From positions 36,156 to 100,155 of IMG/VR virus record IMGVR_UViG_3300037475_000071: a stretch of DNA of 64,000 bases, one strand, 5' to 3'. This document shows positions 23,814-32,999 of the stretch, in pieces. The position numbers and the translations under genes were made by a program. How positions within the stretch are numbered: the first letter of the stretch is position 1; every line of letters starts with the position of its first letter. Under the pieces are notes generated by a model. It made no database searches, was not told the DNA's origin, and worked only from the letters and a program-made list of their open reading frames with translations. This stretch comes from a virus.

Positions 23814-24169
23814 TAGCTAGGATCGGGGAGGCCCTCTCGGTCACCCTGCTTCCCGTCTCCTGCTTTGGTGAAGTATCTGCCTATAGAATTACCAACGCCG
23901 TTGGCTCCCAGAACGGTGAGCATAGTAGGAAAGTCCGTTCGGTCTTTAGCAAACATGAATGCCACAGTTACGGCTATAATTCCGAACGCCGTCGCAATTC
24001 CGTGGAGCAGGTAAACCATTCTCGACATTTCCTCTGGTTTCTCAAGACACCCGGTAAGGATGGTTTTCAGGAAATCAATCACCCTAGAGCGCATCTTAAC
24101 CCCAGCAATGAACGCCAGAGACGATGACGATAAAACAATAATGAGAACTTTCAGTACAGTGATAATCAT
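23813..24169 (-). CDS. Membrane protein, holin-like candidate
   Basis: A 118-residue protein with an N-terminal membrane helix (2-24) and a second hydrophobic span (about 52-72). The C-terminal tail is charged. It is coupled by ATGA to the coiled-coil membrane protein upstream. Size and topology fit a holin or antiholin beside a spanin-like gene, but there is no endolysin immediately adjacent. Confidence 0.6.
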   Translation of the reverse strand: MIITVLKVLIIVLSSSSLAFIAGVKMRSRVIDFLKTILTGCLEKPEEMSRMVYLLHGIATAFGIIAVTVAFMFAKDRTDFPTMLTVLGANGVGNSIGRYFTKAGDGKQGDREGLPDPS

Positions 24170-24918
24170 AGATGCCCTATCTCATAACCGACAGCAGCGC
24201 CGAGAGCGATCTCTCCAACCTTTGTCACGCCGTCGAAGATGCGCCGTATCTTGGATTTCTTAGCAACCTTCTCGAAGGCGGCAACGGTGTCATTGCACTT
24301 GTCTAGTGTCTTGGTCACCGTCAGCAGTTCCCCAGTCAATGCCTGCGTCTTTCCCTGCTCGATCTGGTAGAGATTGGTCGTATCTTTCAGGTCGGATACA
24401 GCGGTGTCGCCCTTAATCTTGTCCTGAATGGCTCCTTGCACCTGTGCCGGCGTGAAGGCCAGCTTCTGGTCTGGGGTAATCTGTGCTTGCGCGTCGTAAT
24501 ACTGCTTTACGGCCTTGGCAACATCGTCTGGAGTGACCAGTGCTTGAACCGCCTGCGTCTGTTGCGCAGACTGTGCGTCACGTTGTACGACCGTGCGCGT
24601 TACTACTTGCTGCTGGGCCGTAGCGTTCTTTAGTTGCTGCTCAACCTGCGCCTTCTCGACCTGCATCTGCTTTAACTGCGCTTGATACCCAGCCTGAACC
24701 TGCTCGGCTGCGGCGAGTGCCTTATCATACCCAGTAATCTCGTGTTTCACCACGAAACCCAGTACGAGCAAAGCAGCCAGCAACACTGCTACGAGCAGTC
24801 CACTGACTTGGAGGTGCTTATTGCTTAGGATTTTGGCTTGGTTCTCGAAGCTGGTGAGGATTAACGAAAGGTCACTTTCTATCTTTTGTCCGGTCGTTGG
24901 TAAAGTCGGGGAAGCCAT
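24166..24918 (-). CDS. Membrane-anchored coiled-coil protein (spanin-like?)
   Basis: A 250-residue protein. A cytoplasmic N-terminus of about 38 residues leads to one membrane helix (about 39-58), then a long Gln/Ala/Glu coiled coil with repeated Gln pairs. A C-terminal hydrophobic patch has Ala-Leu-Gly-Ala-Ala-Val-Gly-Tyr. This resembles i-spanins or other periplasm-crossing phage proteins, although it is longer than most. It overlaps the protease gene by 47 bases. Confidence 0.65.
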   Translation of the reverse strand: MASPTLPTTGQKIESDLSLILTSFENQAKILSNKHLQVSGLLVAVLLAALLVLGFVVKHEITGYDKALAAAEQVQAGYQAQLKQMQVEKAQVEQQLKNATAQQQVVTRTVVQRDAQSAQQTQAVQALVTPDDVAKAVKQYYDAQAQITPDQKLAFTPAQVQGAIQDKIKGDTAVSDLKDTTNLYQIEQGKTQALTGELLTVTKTLDKCNDTVAAFEKVAKKSKIRRIFDGVTKVGEIALGAAVGYEIGHL

Positions 24919-25615
24919 CGAAGTCCTCCTTCTTTTGTTCCTCTTTCGGCGTAGGTGGAACGAAGGTCTTGGCGCGTTTCCACTGAAACTCAGTCAGCTC
25001 TACCGGCAAAGATTCCATGTATTTATTGTTAATCGCTGCATGGACTTGGTTGCTAACGAAGCTGAGAACACCTACAATCTTTCCTTTATCGTTGAAAACC
25101 CCTGACCCAGAATCGCCGAAGAACCCGTTGAGGTCATACATCGTTATGCTCTCGGAGTCGGTATCCTCGTCGTCTTTTTTATCGAAGCTGGGACTGTCAT
25201 CGTCGTCAGTTGTTTCGTAGCCGCTAACGTATCCGCGGCGAAACACATCGTTGTTAGCGCCAGGATTACCGAAGATAAAAACCCCGTCACCTTGTTCTGG
25301 GGGCTTTACACTCATCTCTGCTATGTCGGTGAACGTAATACCATCCAGCAAATAGATGGCGTGGTCTAGCCCGTCTTCCATCACTTCGACAACTTTGACA
25401 GACTCCCCGTCTATCTCTATCGTGCGCGTGATTCCCACACAGTGGGCCGCCGTCAATAAAGCATTGGGGCCGACCGCCGTGCCGGAGCATTTCCCTCTAC
25501 CCTCGTTGATGCTACTAACGCGCAAGCGGTGAGTGGACTTGTGGGCGGTGCTCACAACCGAGTCCGCACCGAAGCCGAGGACGGAGCACATCAATATCAT
25601 TAAAAACGTTTTCAC
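24872..25615 (-). CDS. Secreted trypsin-like serine protease
   Basis: A 247-residue protein with a Sec signal peptide (Lys-Thr, hydrophobic 4-14, Gly-Phe-Gly-Ala). The S1 catalytic triad is complete: Thr-Ala-Ala-His-Cys (His58), Asp-His-Ala-Ile (Asp84) and Gly-Asp-Ser-Gly-Ser-Gly (Ser169). An acidic Asp-rich insert occupies residues 136-155, and the C-terminus is Lys/Glu-rich. The start is GTG, overlapping the preceding small gene (GTGA). Exported trypsin-like proteases are unusual in phages. Possible roles are envelope damage at lysis, superinfection defence, or release of host surface proteins. The family call is firm, the role is inference. Confidence 0.9.
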   Translation of the reverse strand: MKTFLMILMCSVLGFGADSVVSTAHKSTHRLRVSSINEGRGKCSGTAVGPNALLTAAHCVGITRTIEIDGESVKVVEVMEDGLDHAIYLLDGITFTDIAEMSVKPPEQGDGVFIFGNPGANNDVFRRGYVSGYETTDDDDSPSFDKKDDEDTDSESITMYDLNGFFGDSGSGVFNDKGKIVGVLSFVSNQVHAAINNKYMESLPVELTEFQWKRAKTFVPPTPKEEQKKEDFDGFPDFTNDRTKDRK

Positions 25616-25761
25616 TTCTGGTTCTCCTTGTCCTTCTTGGCGGCATCTAGTTTGTCTTTTACAGCTTGGCGGTATCGCGGATCGCGTTTATATCTATCGC
25701 GGGAATATTGCCACAGGATTTCTCGGAAGGTGCCTTCCTTATACGTTGGCGGTTTCGGCAT
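25612..25761 (-). CDS. Small basic protein
   Basis: A 49-residue Lys/Arg-rich protein from ATG 25761 with a GAGGAGAGG sequence upstream. Its TGA overlaps the GTG of the protease gene, and its start overlaps the end of the gene before by 23 bases. Tyr-Arg and Lys-Asp repeats make it strongly basic. Function is unknown. Confidence 0.6.
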   Translation of the reverse strand: MPKPPTYKEGTFREILWQYSRDRYKRDPRYRQAVKDKLDAAKKDKENQK

Positions 25762-25984
25762 TGTCTAACCTCTCCTCAACAACTCTGACCGCCGAGCGAA
25801 TGGTGACTTCGGCATCTTTCATTTCGTACCCAGTGGACTGAATATCCATATGTGGAACGCTGGCAGGAGCCAGTCCCCTCTTGGCTAGGTCTTTTTTGTA
25901 CTCGTCAAACAACGCCTTAATGTCGATGTTCAGTGAGCCAACGGTCTTTGGTTTGGAGCAGTGGAAATAGAGAACTTCACCCAT
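25739..25984 (-). CDS. Small hypothetical protein
   Basis: An 81-residue mixed helix/strand protein with no motif, overlapping the dNMP kinase gene by eight bases at its start. Position in a tightly packed operon supports expression. Confidence 0.65.
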   Translation of the reverse strand: MGEVLYFHCSKPKTVGSLNIDIKALFDEYKKDLAKRGLAPASVPHMDIQSTGYEMKDAEVTIRSAVRVVEERLDNAETANV

Positions 25985-26711
25985 TCACTTCCTCCGTGGA
26001 AAGCAGCACAGTGTGCGCCCAGCTATTCAACTCTTCGGCGGTAGGGCCGGGAACGGAGTCAGCAACAATGGTGTCGAACAAAACTACTGCGTCTTTTTTA
26101 AGTTCTTCAAGACTGTTGTCGGGGCATACTATCTCATAATCGAATTTGTATCCGTCTAGCTTTGATTCGGAAGGATGAGTCAAACCGTTGTCGAAGCCGT
26201 AACGTTCAACCTTAACGGTAACGCCGTCCATGCGATTACGAATGAACCAGTACTCGTTAGGAAATCTTAAATCTGTCACGAGTGCTACTTGAGGCCGTTC
26301 TTTGTCCACCGTTGCCTGTAGGCGTCCTATCCAATAAAAGGGATTTTGAAACCTACGGTACTCAGTTCCCCAAAATTGTAAAAGCAGCCGTTGCTTACCG
26401 TAAGGGCAAAGGGGGTCAGCCATGTCTGGTGCTGGGTCGTAAGAGATACGAAGAGGTTGCCCTACGGCATCCTTGTACCCGTTCTGCACACAGAGCTTAT
26501 CCGCCCAATGGCAAAGGTGAGCAACAGCGTCTTGCGCAGACAAGTTGTGCTGCACCATCGTAAACTCTATGGCTTGGGTGTACTCTTTTTTCAATTCGTC
26601 AGCGAAGGCGTACTTGCGTATGTCGTACTGCCCACCGCGAGCCTTGATGATCTCAGCGGCAACCGTGTCCTTCCCGTTTCTTGCGCGAAACCCAATTCCT
26701 ATAAGCAACAT
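25977..26711 (-). CDS. Deoxynucleoside monophosphate kinase
   Basis: A 244-residue P-loop enzyme. The N-terminal Gly-Phe-Arg-Ala-Arg-Asn-Gly-Lys-Asp-Thr is the loop of the T4 gp1/phage dNMP kinase family (Gly-Lys-Asp-Thr replacing Gly-Lys-Ser/Thr). The later Val-Thr-Asp-Leu-Arg-Phe-Pro-Asn-Glu is also characteristic. It phosphorylates dNMPs to dNDPs, completing the nucleotide supply route with the reductase, dUTPase and deaminase of the opposite arm. It is odd that this metabolic gene sits at the end of the late operon. Confidence 0.9.
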   Translation of the reverse strand: MLLIGIGFRARNGKDTVAAEIIKARGGQYDIRKYAFADELKKEYTQAIEFTMVQHNLSAQDAVAHLCHWADKLCVQNGYKDAVGQPLRISYDPAPDMADPLCPYGKQRLLLQFWGTEYRRFQNPFYWIGRLQATVDKERPQVALVTDLRFPNEYWFIRNRMDGVTVKVERYGFDNGLTHPSESKLDGYKFDYEIVCPDNSLEELKKDAVVLFDTIVADSVPGPTAEELNSWAHTVLLSTEEVNG

Positions 26712-27040
26712 TATCCCCTCCTCAGTTTGTCGAACTCTTGTACAAAGACATGGCGGACTGCTCGCTGTAGAACAACGAGAGCAACCTCGACTGCCATAGC
26801 CAAAAGGTAGGTTCGAACAACGCCGAGCACAGGGACGTGCAGTGCGAAATGAAGTAGAACATTAACGACGAACACTGCAACCGCAGTCAGAACATTTCCT
26901 AGTCCAAACAACAAAGCAATCACAGGGACTGCTACCGCATACCGTGCGGTGATCGTCTTTAGGGTTGTGTCTTCCTTCTTGATGGGCACGAGCAACTTAC
27001 CCAACCAAGCGTTTAATTTCTGCGATAGTCTCACCAACAT
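26711..27040 (-). CDS. Integral membrane protein
   Basis: A 109-residue protein with a basic, amphipathic N-terminus and two or three hydrophobic spans between residues 33 and 95. AAGGAGACAACCAACTG gives a good binding site. It could be a holin, but it has no diagnostic sequence. Confidence 0.65.
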   Translation of the reverse strand: MLVRLSQKLNAWLGKLLVPIKKEDTTLKTITARYAVAVPVIALLFGLGNVLTAVAVFVVNVLLHFALHVPVLGVVRTYLLAMAVEVALVVLQRAVRHVFVQEFDKLRRG

Positions 27041-27080
27041 CAGTTGGTTGTCTCCTTGTTTATGGGGTTAGAGGTTGACC

Positions 27081-27113
27081 ACAAGGTCTGCCAGTTTCCC
27101 CAGCAGACCTTGT
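27081..27113 (-). terminator. Strong hairpin after the 1138-residue gene
   Basis: ACAAGGTCTGC (27081-27091) pairs with GCAGACCTTGT (27103-27113), 11 bp with an 11-base loop, directly after the 1138-residue gene on the - strand. No T run follows, so it may be a weak terminator or a transcript-stabilising hairpin. Confidence 0.6.
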
Positions 27114-27121
27114 AGCGAAGT

Positions 27122-30100
27122 TTACGGGGTTCTTGTTCCTACGAGTACAGCAGAAACTGCGGCATTAACCGTGGTTACATCAGCACCTAAGTCAGTTCCG
27201 TCACTAGCTTGGTCGGCCTGTCCAGCAGCAAACACGCTATTAGTAGCGCATCCCCTAACTGTAGTGCACAACCTGTAGTCGCCACCGCTAGCATTGTTGT
27301 AGTTAACAAACCCTACCGCCGTATGCGATAACTGCCAGATTGGTGAACTCGAAAACACGGTAGGACTAGCCGTAGAGTCCATTAAGTTGTTGTGATCGAA
27401 TACGTACGGAGAGACAAGAACAAATCCGGGAGGAGTTGCCACGGGAGCATATGCTCCTCCGTTGCTTGATAGCTCCCACCCCGTACCAGACACGTTGCAG
27501 TAGAAGGTGTTGCCTGATGCCGGATGTTTGCAACTAGCTAGCGCGACTGCATTCCAGCCTGTGCCTTGGAAAGCCAGCGCCTCGGTATCTGTTGCACCTG
27601 TGCCCTGCGCTTGGTCGGCATCATTGTTCTCCCCGTTCGCATTGATAAACGTAGAAGACCCTGCTGCTGCAATGATGTTGTCCTGAATCTTGAAGTTTAT
27701 AAGCTGGTACTGAGCGATATAGTTATTCAGCCAGAACGGATTGACAGCATCGCCTATCAGAGTGTTGTGGGTAACAAAGATGTTGGCGGCCAGCGGCGTA
27801 GTCGGCGATGTCCAGCTTAGGACATTTATACTGGCCGTTCCACCCAACTGGAACTGCGCTGTAAGTTTTGCAAACCCATTACTCCATCGGTTAAAGCTGC
27901 AATCATCACACACGTTGTTAGTAAACAACACATTGTGAGTGCCTTTAGCGACGTTCAAAGGAACAATAGCAAATCCGGCACCAAAATGCCTGAACATGTT
28001 ATAACGAAGAGTAAAGTCTTGATTATAAGAAGGCCCATACCCAACGGTCACACCATTTCCGTCGGTGACCTGACTGGCTTGGTTAATCGCTTGTACAAGA
28101 CCTGCACTTCCCGTCTGTCCGCCGCCGTTACCCTGCGATCCCCACGCTAACTCAATGAGGTTTTTCTCCAAGAGCAGACGGTTACCGCATTTAGCTTCCC
28201 AGCCATTCTTACTGGTGAACGGCTTGAAATCATAAGCAACAATCGGGGCTGAGGTGCTAACATTGATAGCACTGGAGCCCGTTGTAGTTCCGTCCGTCGC
28301 AAACACAGTGTGTGTGCCGACGCCGGTACCTGAACAATAGATAGCCTCGCCAGCCGCAACGCCTGTAGGGGTAGTGACTGTACCGATAGTGCTATTGCCG
28401 CTGCCATTTCCGGGTGCATCTACGTACCACGTAATACTGCTTGGGGTAAAGTTAGCAAACTCAAATATCGTGTAGCAGAATTGCCGGATGTTCCCCCGAG
28501 CATCTGAATACGATGGCTGTATTTGTAAATCAGATGCCTTGGGACTAACCGCAATCACGTGTGTGGGGCTTGAGCTAACAACCGTCACGGTAGAAGATGC
28601 AGACAGTGTTCGGTTATTCCCTAAATTACCTGCCCTAGAATCGCTAGTTAGAGCGTTCGCTGTAACCACATGGTCACCTAACGTCGTTGCCACGGTGCAC
28701 ACAATGAGTGGAGCCCCTGAGCCAGTACAAACCGTATAGGTGTAGGTTATTTGGTTTGCACTAGCGTAAGGCGTAGTGCCCACATTGTGCTCTCCGTTTT
28801 TAGTTATCACCCCTAGACTAGAACTACCGCCCACCATGCAGGTAAGACTTGTAAATACACAGGTACTTCCGTCAATCGAGAATGATCCCCCTCCAATGGT
28901 GTTGGCATTGCTCATGCGGTTTAAGCCGCCAAAAGAGTCATTGCCCCAATACAATTGCAACTGAAGAGACTGTCCGGGAGTCAACTGCACAGCCGTCGGC
29001 GTTATCGTTAATTCTTGGTCATTAGCTGGCGGGTACGTAGCACCTTCTATTGTTTCTGATTCAAGCAGCGTCTGGCCGTTCTGCGTATTCCAGAGCGGGT
29101 TCTTAAAGAAATGATTTTGCGCCCACCACACATCGTGGGGAACTCCGTCGAACCCTGTTACTGGATTTAATGCTTCGGTGAAAGCACCGCAGAACAGAGA
29201 ACCCATCGTAGAAGACACGGTAAAATTGTTTACAAACTTACCGAAGCCGACGTTGGTATAACCATGACCGCCTCCCCAGAAATAAAACTGTGCGTCTCCT
29301 GAGCCGCCTGCCGCAGTTAAACCAATATCATCCCCGTAGCTATCAAGCAGCGCGACATGTCGTATGCCCGCAAAGTTAAAAGCTCTGCTGGTTTGTCGCT
29401 GAGCATCGCCATGCACGTACACTTGGTCGAAAATAATGTCATTTGGCTGCACATTCATACACGCTGTGGGAGTAACCATAAGCGCGGTGTCCCCTACCGT
29501 CTGGTTGGGATACGGAGCCAATGGATTAGTGGCGCAGTCCTGACCCACAGCAGCAGGTGAGTAGGTCAAATCAACCACCACCGTCAACAAATCGGTCGTC
29601 TGGTCTCGGGTTAATTCAAGCCCAATAAATCGCCAGAATGAAGGCGCAGTTATGCCTGTGCCGCTGCTTGGTACCTTGAGAGAAATAGTAGGAGTGCCTA
29701 ACGATGCTTTGCCAATTAGCACGGGCATGTGCCGTGTTGTGGCGTTAGGCGAGGTGTTCCACGTCGGGTATGGATACTCCGTCAACACCGAATGAGGCAG
29801 GCCAGCAAAAGATGGATCAACCCTTTGTCCCTCGGCCGGAAACGTGGTATCGGTAAAGTCTCGCGTCACCCAAATCCAATTAGAATTGGTGCATACTACG
29901 TCAGGAATAGTGAGATTAGTTTGGCTATATACAGTGTTCTGCATCACCAAAATGTTGCCGCAGACAAGACTGTTGATTGCAGTTTGTAATTGGGCCGTAG
30001 TAAACGAAGCGGAACAGCCCCCAGACAACGCAGCTACGTTAGCCAACGTACCGACACAGACGTAAGGCCCACTGGCAGGAGTCGCAGACCGTGCGGTATT

Positions 30101-30538
30101 CCACGCCAATAAAGTTGAATCAGGAAGAAGGGGAGCCCCTCCTGTGGGAGCCGCCACAATACTAAGGCCGGCATCAAAGATGTCTGTATTAAAAAGACTG
30201 TCCACTACACCAACACGGAATGAACTAGTTCCTGAACTTGTAGGAGTTCCGGTGATTGCACCAGTCGTAGCGTTAAGCGAGAGACCAGCAGGCAACGCCC
30301 CAGAAGTAACAGACCACGTTAGAGTCCCTATGCAATTTACCTGCGCAAGCGTAGCTGAGTAAGCAACACCTTGAGTGCCGGAAGGCAGAGTAGAAGTAGT
30401 GATGTTGCACGTAGCCCCTTGCGAGGCCACGCTGCTACCCACGGACGTACTGGAACCTACGGATGAAGATTGTGCGTAAACACTCGCTGGGCAAAGAATG
30501 CCAATAGCTAGCCCCAGAAGCAAACAAAGTTTTCTCAT
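27122..30538 (-). CDS. Large exported Ig-like / beta-helix protein
   Basis: An 1138-residue protein with a clear Sec signal peptide (hydrophobic 5-18, cleavage after Val-Tyr-Ala). Residues about 38-130 hold an Ig-like putative-adhesin domain of the He_PIG type (Leu-Pro-Ala-Gly-Leu-Ser-Leu-Asn-Ala-Thr-Thr-Gly-Ala-Ile-Thr-Gly-Thr-Pro). The rest is Ser/Thr/Asn-rich beta structure with repeated Asn-Asn/His-Asn turns typical of parallel beta-helices. This architecture is usual in secreted Acidobacteriota proteins. It may bind or act on host exopolysaccharide. A virion fibre is possible, but export before assembly would be unusual. Confidence 0.8.
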   Translation of the reverse strand: MRKLCLLLGLAIGILCPASVYAQSSSVGSSTSVGSSVASQGATCNITTSTLPSGTQGVAYSATLAQVNCIGTLTWSVTSGALPAGLSLNATTGAITGTPTSSGTSSFRVGVVDSLFNTDIFDAGLSIVAAPTGGAPLLPDSTLLAWNTARSATPASGPYVCVGTLANVAALSGGCSASFTTAQLQTAINSLVCGNILVMQNTVYSQTNLTIPDVVCTNSNWIWVTRDFTDTTFPAEGQRVDPSFAGLPHSVLTEYPYPTWNTSPNATTRHMPVLIGKASLGTPTISLKVPSSGTGITAPSFWRFIGLELTRDQTTDLLTVVVDLTYSPAAVGQDCATNPLAPYPNQTVGDTALMVTPTACMNVQPNDIIFDQVYVHGDAQRQTSRAFNFAGIRHVALLDSYGDDIGLTAAGGSGDAQFYFWGGGHGYTNVGFGKFVNNFTVSSTMGSLFCGAFTEALNPVTGFDGVPHDVWWAQNHFFKNPLWNTQNGQTLLESETIEGATYPPANDQELTITPTAVQLTPGQSLQLQLYWGNDSFGGLNRMSNANTIGGGSFSIDGSTCVFTSLTCMVGGSSSLGVITKNGEHNVGTTPYASANQITYTYTVCTGSGAPLIVCTVATTLGDHVVTANALTSDSRAGNLGNNRTLSASSTVTVVSSSPTHVIAVSPKASDLQIQPSYSDARGNIRQFCYTIFEFANFTPSSITWYVDAPGNGSGNSTIGTVTTPTGVAAGEAIYCSGTGVGTHTVFATDGTTTGSSAINVSTSAPIVAYDFKPFTSKNGWEAKCGNRLLLEKNLIELAWGSQGNGGGQTGSAGLVQAINQASQVTDGNGVTVGYGPSYNQDFTLRYNMFRHFGAGFAIVPLNVAKGTHNVLFTNNVCDDCSFNRWSNGFAKLTAQFQLGGTASINVLSWTSPTTPLAANIFVTHNTLIGDAVNPFWLNNYIAQYQLINFKIQDNIIAAAGSSTFINANGENNDADQAQGTGATDTEALAFQGTGWNAVALASCKHPASGNTFYCNVSGTGWELSSNGGAYAPVATPPGFVLVSPYVFDHNNLMDSTASPTVFSSSPIWQLSHTAVGFVNYNNASGGDYRLCTTVRGCATNSVFAAGQADQASDGTDLGADVTTVNAAVSAVLVGTRTP

Positions 30539-30595
30539 TTTAGAATAAAGTCCCTAATAGAATTGATTGCGCAGCGATACGCACGACTTGGTTGT

Positions 30596-30625
30596 CTCGT
30601 CCTTCTACGTGGGTAAAAGGACGAG
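30596..30625 (-). terminator. Hairpin between two exported-protein genes
   Basis: CTCGTCCTT (30596-30604) pairs with AAGGACGAG (30617-30625). It lies between the Gly-rich protein gene and the 1138-residue gene. No T run is present, so its role as terminator is uncertain. Confidence 0.5.
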
Positions 30626-30633
30626 CACCTGTT

Positions 30634-32319
30634 TTATGTCAGTTGAAGGTTGTAAATTAAACCGGTTGTACCCGTGGTTCCATTACTACCTGCGGTGCCG
30701 TTAGCACCAGTTCCAACGCCGCTTCCAGCAGCACCACCTGTGCCGCCTGTGCCACCACTAACATTGTCAGTGCCGCTGTTAGTAAGGGTGTTATAGATGC
30801 GCACGATGATTCCAGCATTTCCGCCATCACCGCCAGCACCGCCTCCGCCACCACCACAACTACCTGCAGTGGGAGTCCCGCCAGCACCGCCAGCACCGCC
30901 TCCGCCTCCGGAAACGTTGATAACTGAGCCAGTATTGAAAGTCATGGCCGGCGAAATTAAAACTATGAATCCGCCTTGACCGCCTCCGCCGCCAGAACCG
31001 CCGCCACCGCCACCTGTGTTAGTTAAATCACCCGCACCAGCCGCTCCTGAACCTCCAGAGCCATTACCACCTGTAACTTGAAAGCCATTGGCTGAAGTGT
31101 CGAACAGCTTGGAAGCTAAAGCCACCTCATGGGGAGAGGCTTTGTCCAATGTAGTGGGGCCGGCACTTCCACCTGCTCCACCAGTGGCACCAGCCTGACT
31201 ACCGCCTGATGCTCCAGAGCCGCCGCCATTGCCCCCTGCGGTGCCAGCATTGGCTCCGAATATAAGATTGAAGGCTACAGAGCCGCCTGTGCTACCCGCC
31301 GTACCAGATACGCCCACCCCAGTAGTACCCGTGGCTCCGGTTTTACCGGCCAACGACACAATCGGGGCGGCCAACGAACCCGAAGCTAAAACACTGCTAT
31401 TACCGCCGTTCGTACCTCCAGTAGACTTATTGGTGCCTGTAGCCGCTCCACCGACTCCACCACCAGTGCCGGCGTTCTGAATGGTGCCGGAATTGGTGAT
31501 GCTGGTAGAAGCTAAAATGCGGTTTGAAACTGTCTTGATAGTTACGCCAGTATTGTTTATGAACGTGGTGAAATAGCAATCCCGCGTCATGGTGTAGACG
31601 CTGGCCACAGGTGCACCTAAGCACGCAACAGTGCTCGTACCGTCCGCAGTAACCGCACCGTCTGAGCCGTCTCCTGCCCAGCTTTCTACGGGCGCACTGC
31701 CGCCAGATGCACTGATAACATTGTTAGACTGAGCAGTAGCCCGGCCCTTAGCGTCGAATGTTATAGAACAAGAGTGTGTTGCGTCTCCGCATGAACCAGG
31801 AGTGACTCCACTCGCGGCTAGGGTGGGAGCGGGGTAGTTTCCAGCTAAATCACCTAAAGCTGGCCCGTTTGGGGCCGGGTCGCAATTGATGCCAAATCCG
31901 CGGCATCGCATACGACCAACTGTGCTGTCACCCCACCACCTAAAATTACCGCTTGATGGGTCTGCCGGAGCAGCTTGAGACTGGAAGGTAAAAGTATAGC
32001 CGGTACCAATAGTCGTGATGCTGCTGAATGTCGCCCCGGTACCCGTGATGTTTACTAGGTTAAGGCTGCCGTCAGAACTCCAGGTTGCGTTTTGGTTGCA
32101 AAAATTCAATGATCCATTAAAGTAAATTACTGCGGGAGTTCCCGCTGCGCACGGCGACAAACCTTTAAGAAGGCTGTCCAGAGTATTGAAGTTGTTGTTT
32201 ACATTTGAGTCCCAATTGGATAATCCATGTGGAGGCAAGTCAAGACCCACGTTCGGCGTCTTAGGTACCTGTGCACCAGCAAGGCAACACGCCAGCAGTA
32301 CAAATAATATTTTCTTCAT
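30634..32319 (-). CDS. Exported Gly-rich fibre-like protein
   Basis: A 561-residue protein with a Sec signal peptide (cleavage near Ala-Gly-Ala). After it comes Trp-Asp-Ser-Asn-Val-Asn-Asn-Asn-Phe-Asn-Thr-Leu, a motif common at the N-terminus of phage tail and fibre proteins. The C-terminal half is poly-Gly blocks (Gly4-Gly6 with Ala/Ser) separated by short beta strands. This resembles the polyglycine-II sandwich of T-even gp38-type adhesins. It starts in a TAATG overlap with the HNH gene. A receptor-binding or surface adhesin role is inferred. Confidence 0.75.
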   Translation of the reverse strand: MKKILFVLLACCLAGAQVPKTPNVGLDLPPHGLSNWDSNVNNNFNTLDSLLKGLSPCAAGTPAVIYFNGSLNFCNQNATWSSDGSLNLVNITGTGATFSSITTIGTGYTFTFQSQAAPADPSSGNFRWWGDSTVGRMRCRGFGINCDPAPNGPALGDLAGNYPAPTLAASGVTPGSCGDATHSCSITFDAKGRATAQSNNVISASGGSAPVESWAGDGSDGAVTADGTSTVACLGAPVASVYTMTRDCYFTTFINNTGVTIKTVSNRILASTSITNSGTIQNAGTGGGVGGAATGTNKSTGGTNGGNSSVLASGSLAAPIVSLAGKTGATGTTGVGVSGTAGSTGGSVAFNLIFGANAGTAGGNGGGSGASGGSQAGATGGAGGSAGPTTLDKASPHEVALASKLFDTSANGFQVTGGNGSGGSGAAGAGDLTNTGGGGGGSGGGGGQGGFIVLISPAMTFNTGSVINVSGGGGGAGGAGGTPTAGSCGGGGGGAGGDGGNAGIIVRIYNTLTNSGTDNVSGGTGGTGGAAGSGVGTGANGTAGSNGTTGTTGLIYNLQLT

Positions 32320-32999
32320 TACACATCCTTTATCTGGTTGTCTTGTTGTTCTCGATGAGGACAGACACCATAAATAAATTTCGCCATATTGCAGTTATGG
32401 CACAGCACTTGAAAACCTTCAGGGAAGTTGTGAGTTTTTAGCCACTGGTACATAGATGGAAACTTTCCCTCACGTCTATGTTTGCTACCGCCGCCGTTTA
32501 TATGGTCGATGCAAAGAAAATGCAACATACTTTCCCCGCAACACGCACATTGTGGTGTACCGTTGCTATAGTGTGTCAATACACTGAGACGTAGTTTTCT
32601 TCGTCTTGACCGTTTGGCTTCCGCAAGCTCAACGGAGTACACTTTATGCCTGCGATTACAGTTTTTCCTATGAGCTTGTCTGCATTTAACACACATCGTA
32701 GCTCCCTCATCCGGAGGAAACTTACCACACGTCTGACATAAGCCCTTGCTTTTCCACTCAGAACGCTGCTGTTTGCTTTTATCGTTCTTACAGCGCTTGC
32801 ACTTACCTCTTTTGTCTCTGTTTTCTTCTGTGAGCGCGTGACCCCGCTTGCAGTGCGTCTTCTTGTGGTATGTCTTAGGTGTGAACTTATTATGATGGCC
32901 TTTAAGGAACCGTTTGGGTTGACCCTTCACCATCCCTCGCGGTCGATTAGTGCTGCCGTACACACCTGCATCCTGCCCACAACCGCACTCACAGAGCAT
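32319..32999 (-). CDS. HNH homing endonuclease
   Basis: A 226-residue protein. A Cys-Glu-Cys-Gly-Cys start, several Cys pairs (Cys-Lys-Arg-Cys, Cys-Gln-Thr-Cys, Cys-Val-Lys-Cys) and basic linkers form the DNA-binding part. The C-terminal HNH reads Cys-Ala-Cys-Cys-Gly, Cys-Ile-Asp-His-Ile-Asn-Gly-Gly-Gly and Cys-His-Asn-Cys-Asn-Met-Ala-Lys. It overlaps the metallophosphoesterase by 11 bases and the Gly-rich fibre gene by one, so it looks inserted without disturbing either. Confidence 0.9.
   Translation of the reverse strand: MLCECGCGQDAGVYGSTNRPRGMVKGQPKRFLKGHHNKFTPKTYHKKTHCKRGHALTEENRDKRGKCKRCKNDKSKQQRSEWKSKGLCQTCGKFPPDEGATMCVKCRQAHRKNCNRRHKVYSVELAEAKRSRRRKLRLSVLTHYSNGTPQCACCGESMLHFLCIDHINGGGSKHRREGKFPSMYQWLKTHNFPEGFQVLCHNCNMAKFIYGVCPHREQQDNQIKDV

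Noticed and set aside
31229-31480. Pro/Ala-rich + strand open frame
   Set aside because: It is the complement of Gly-rich repeats in the - strand fibre gene, has no binding site and no independent support.
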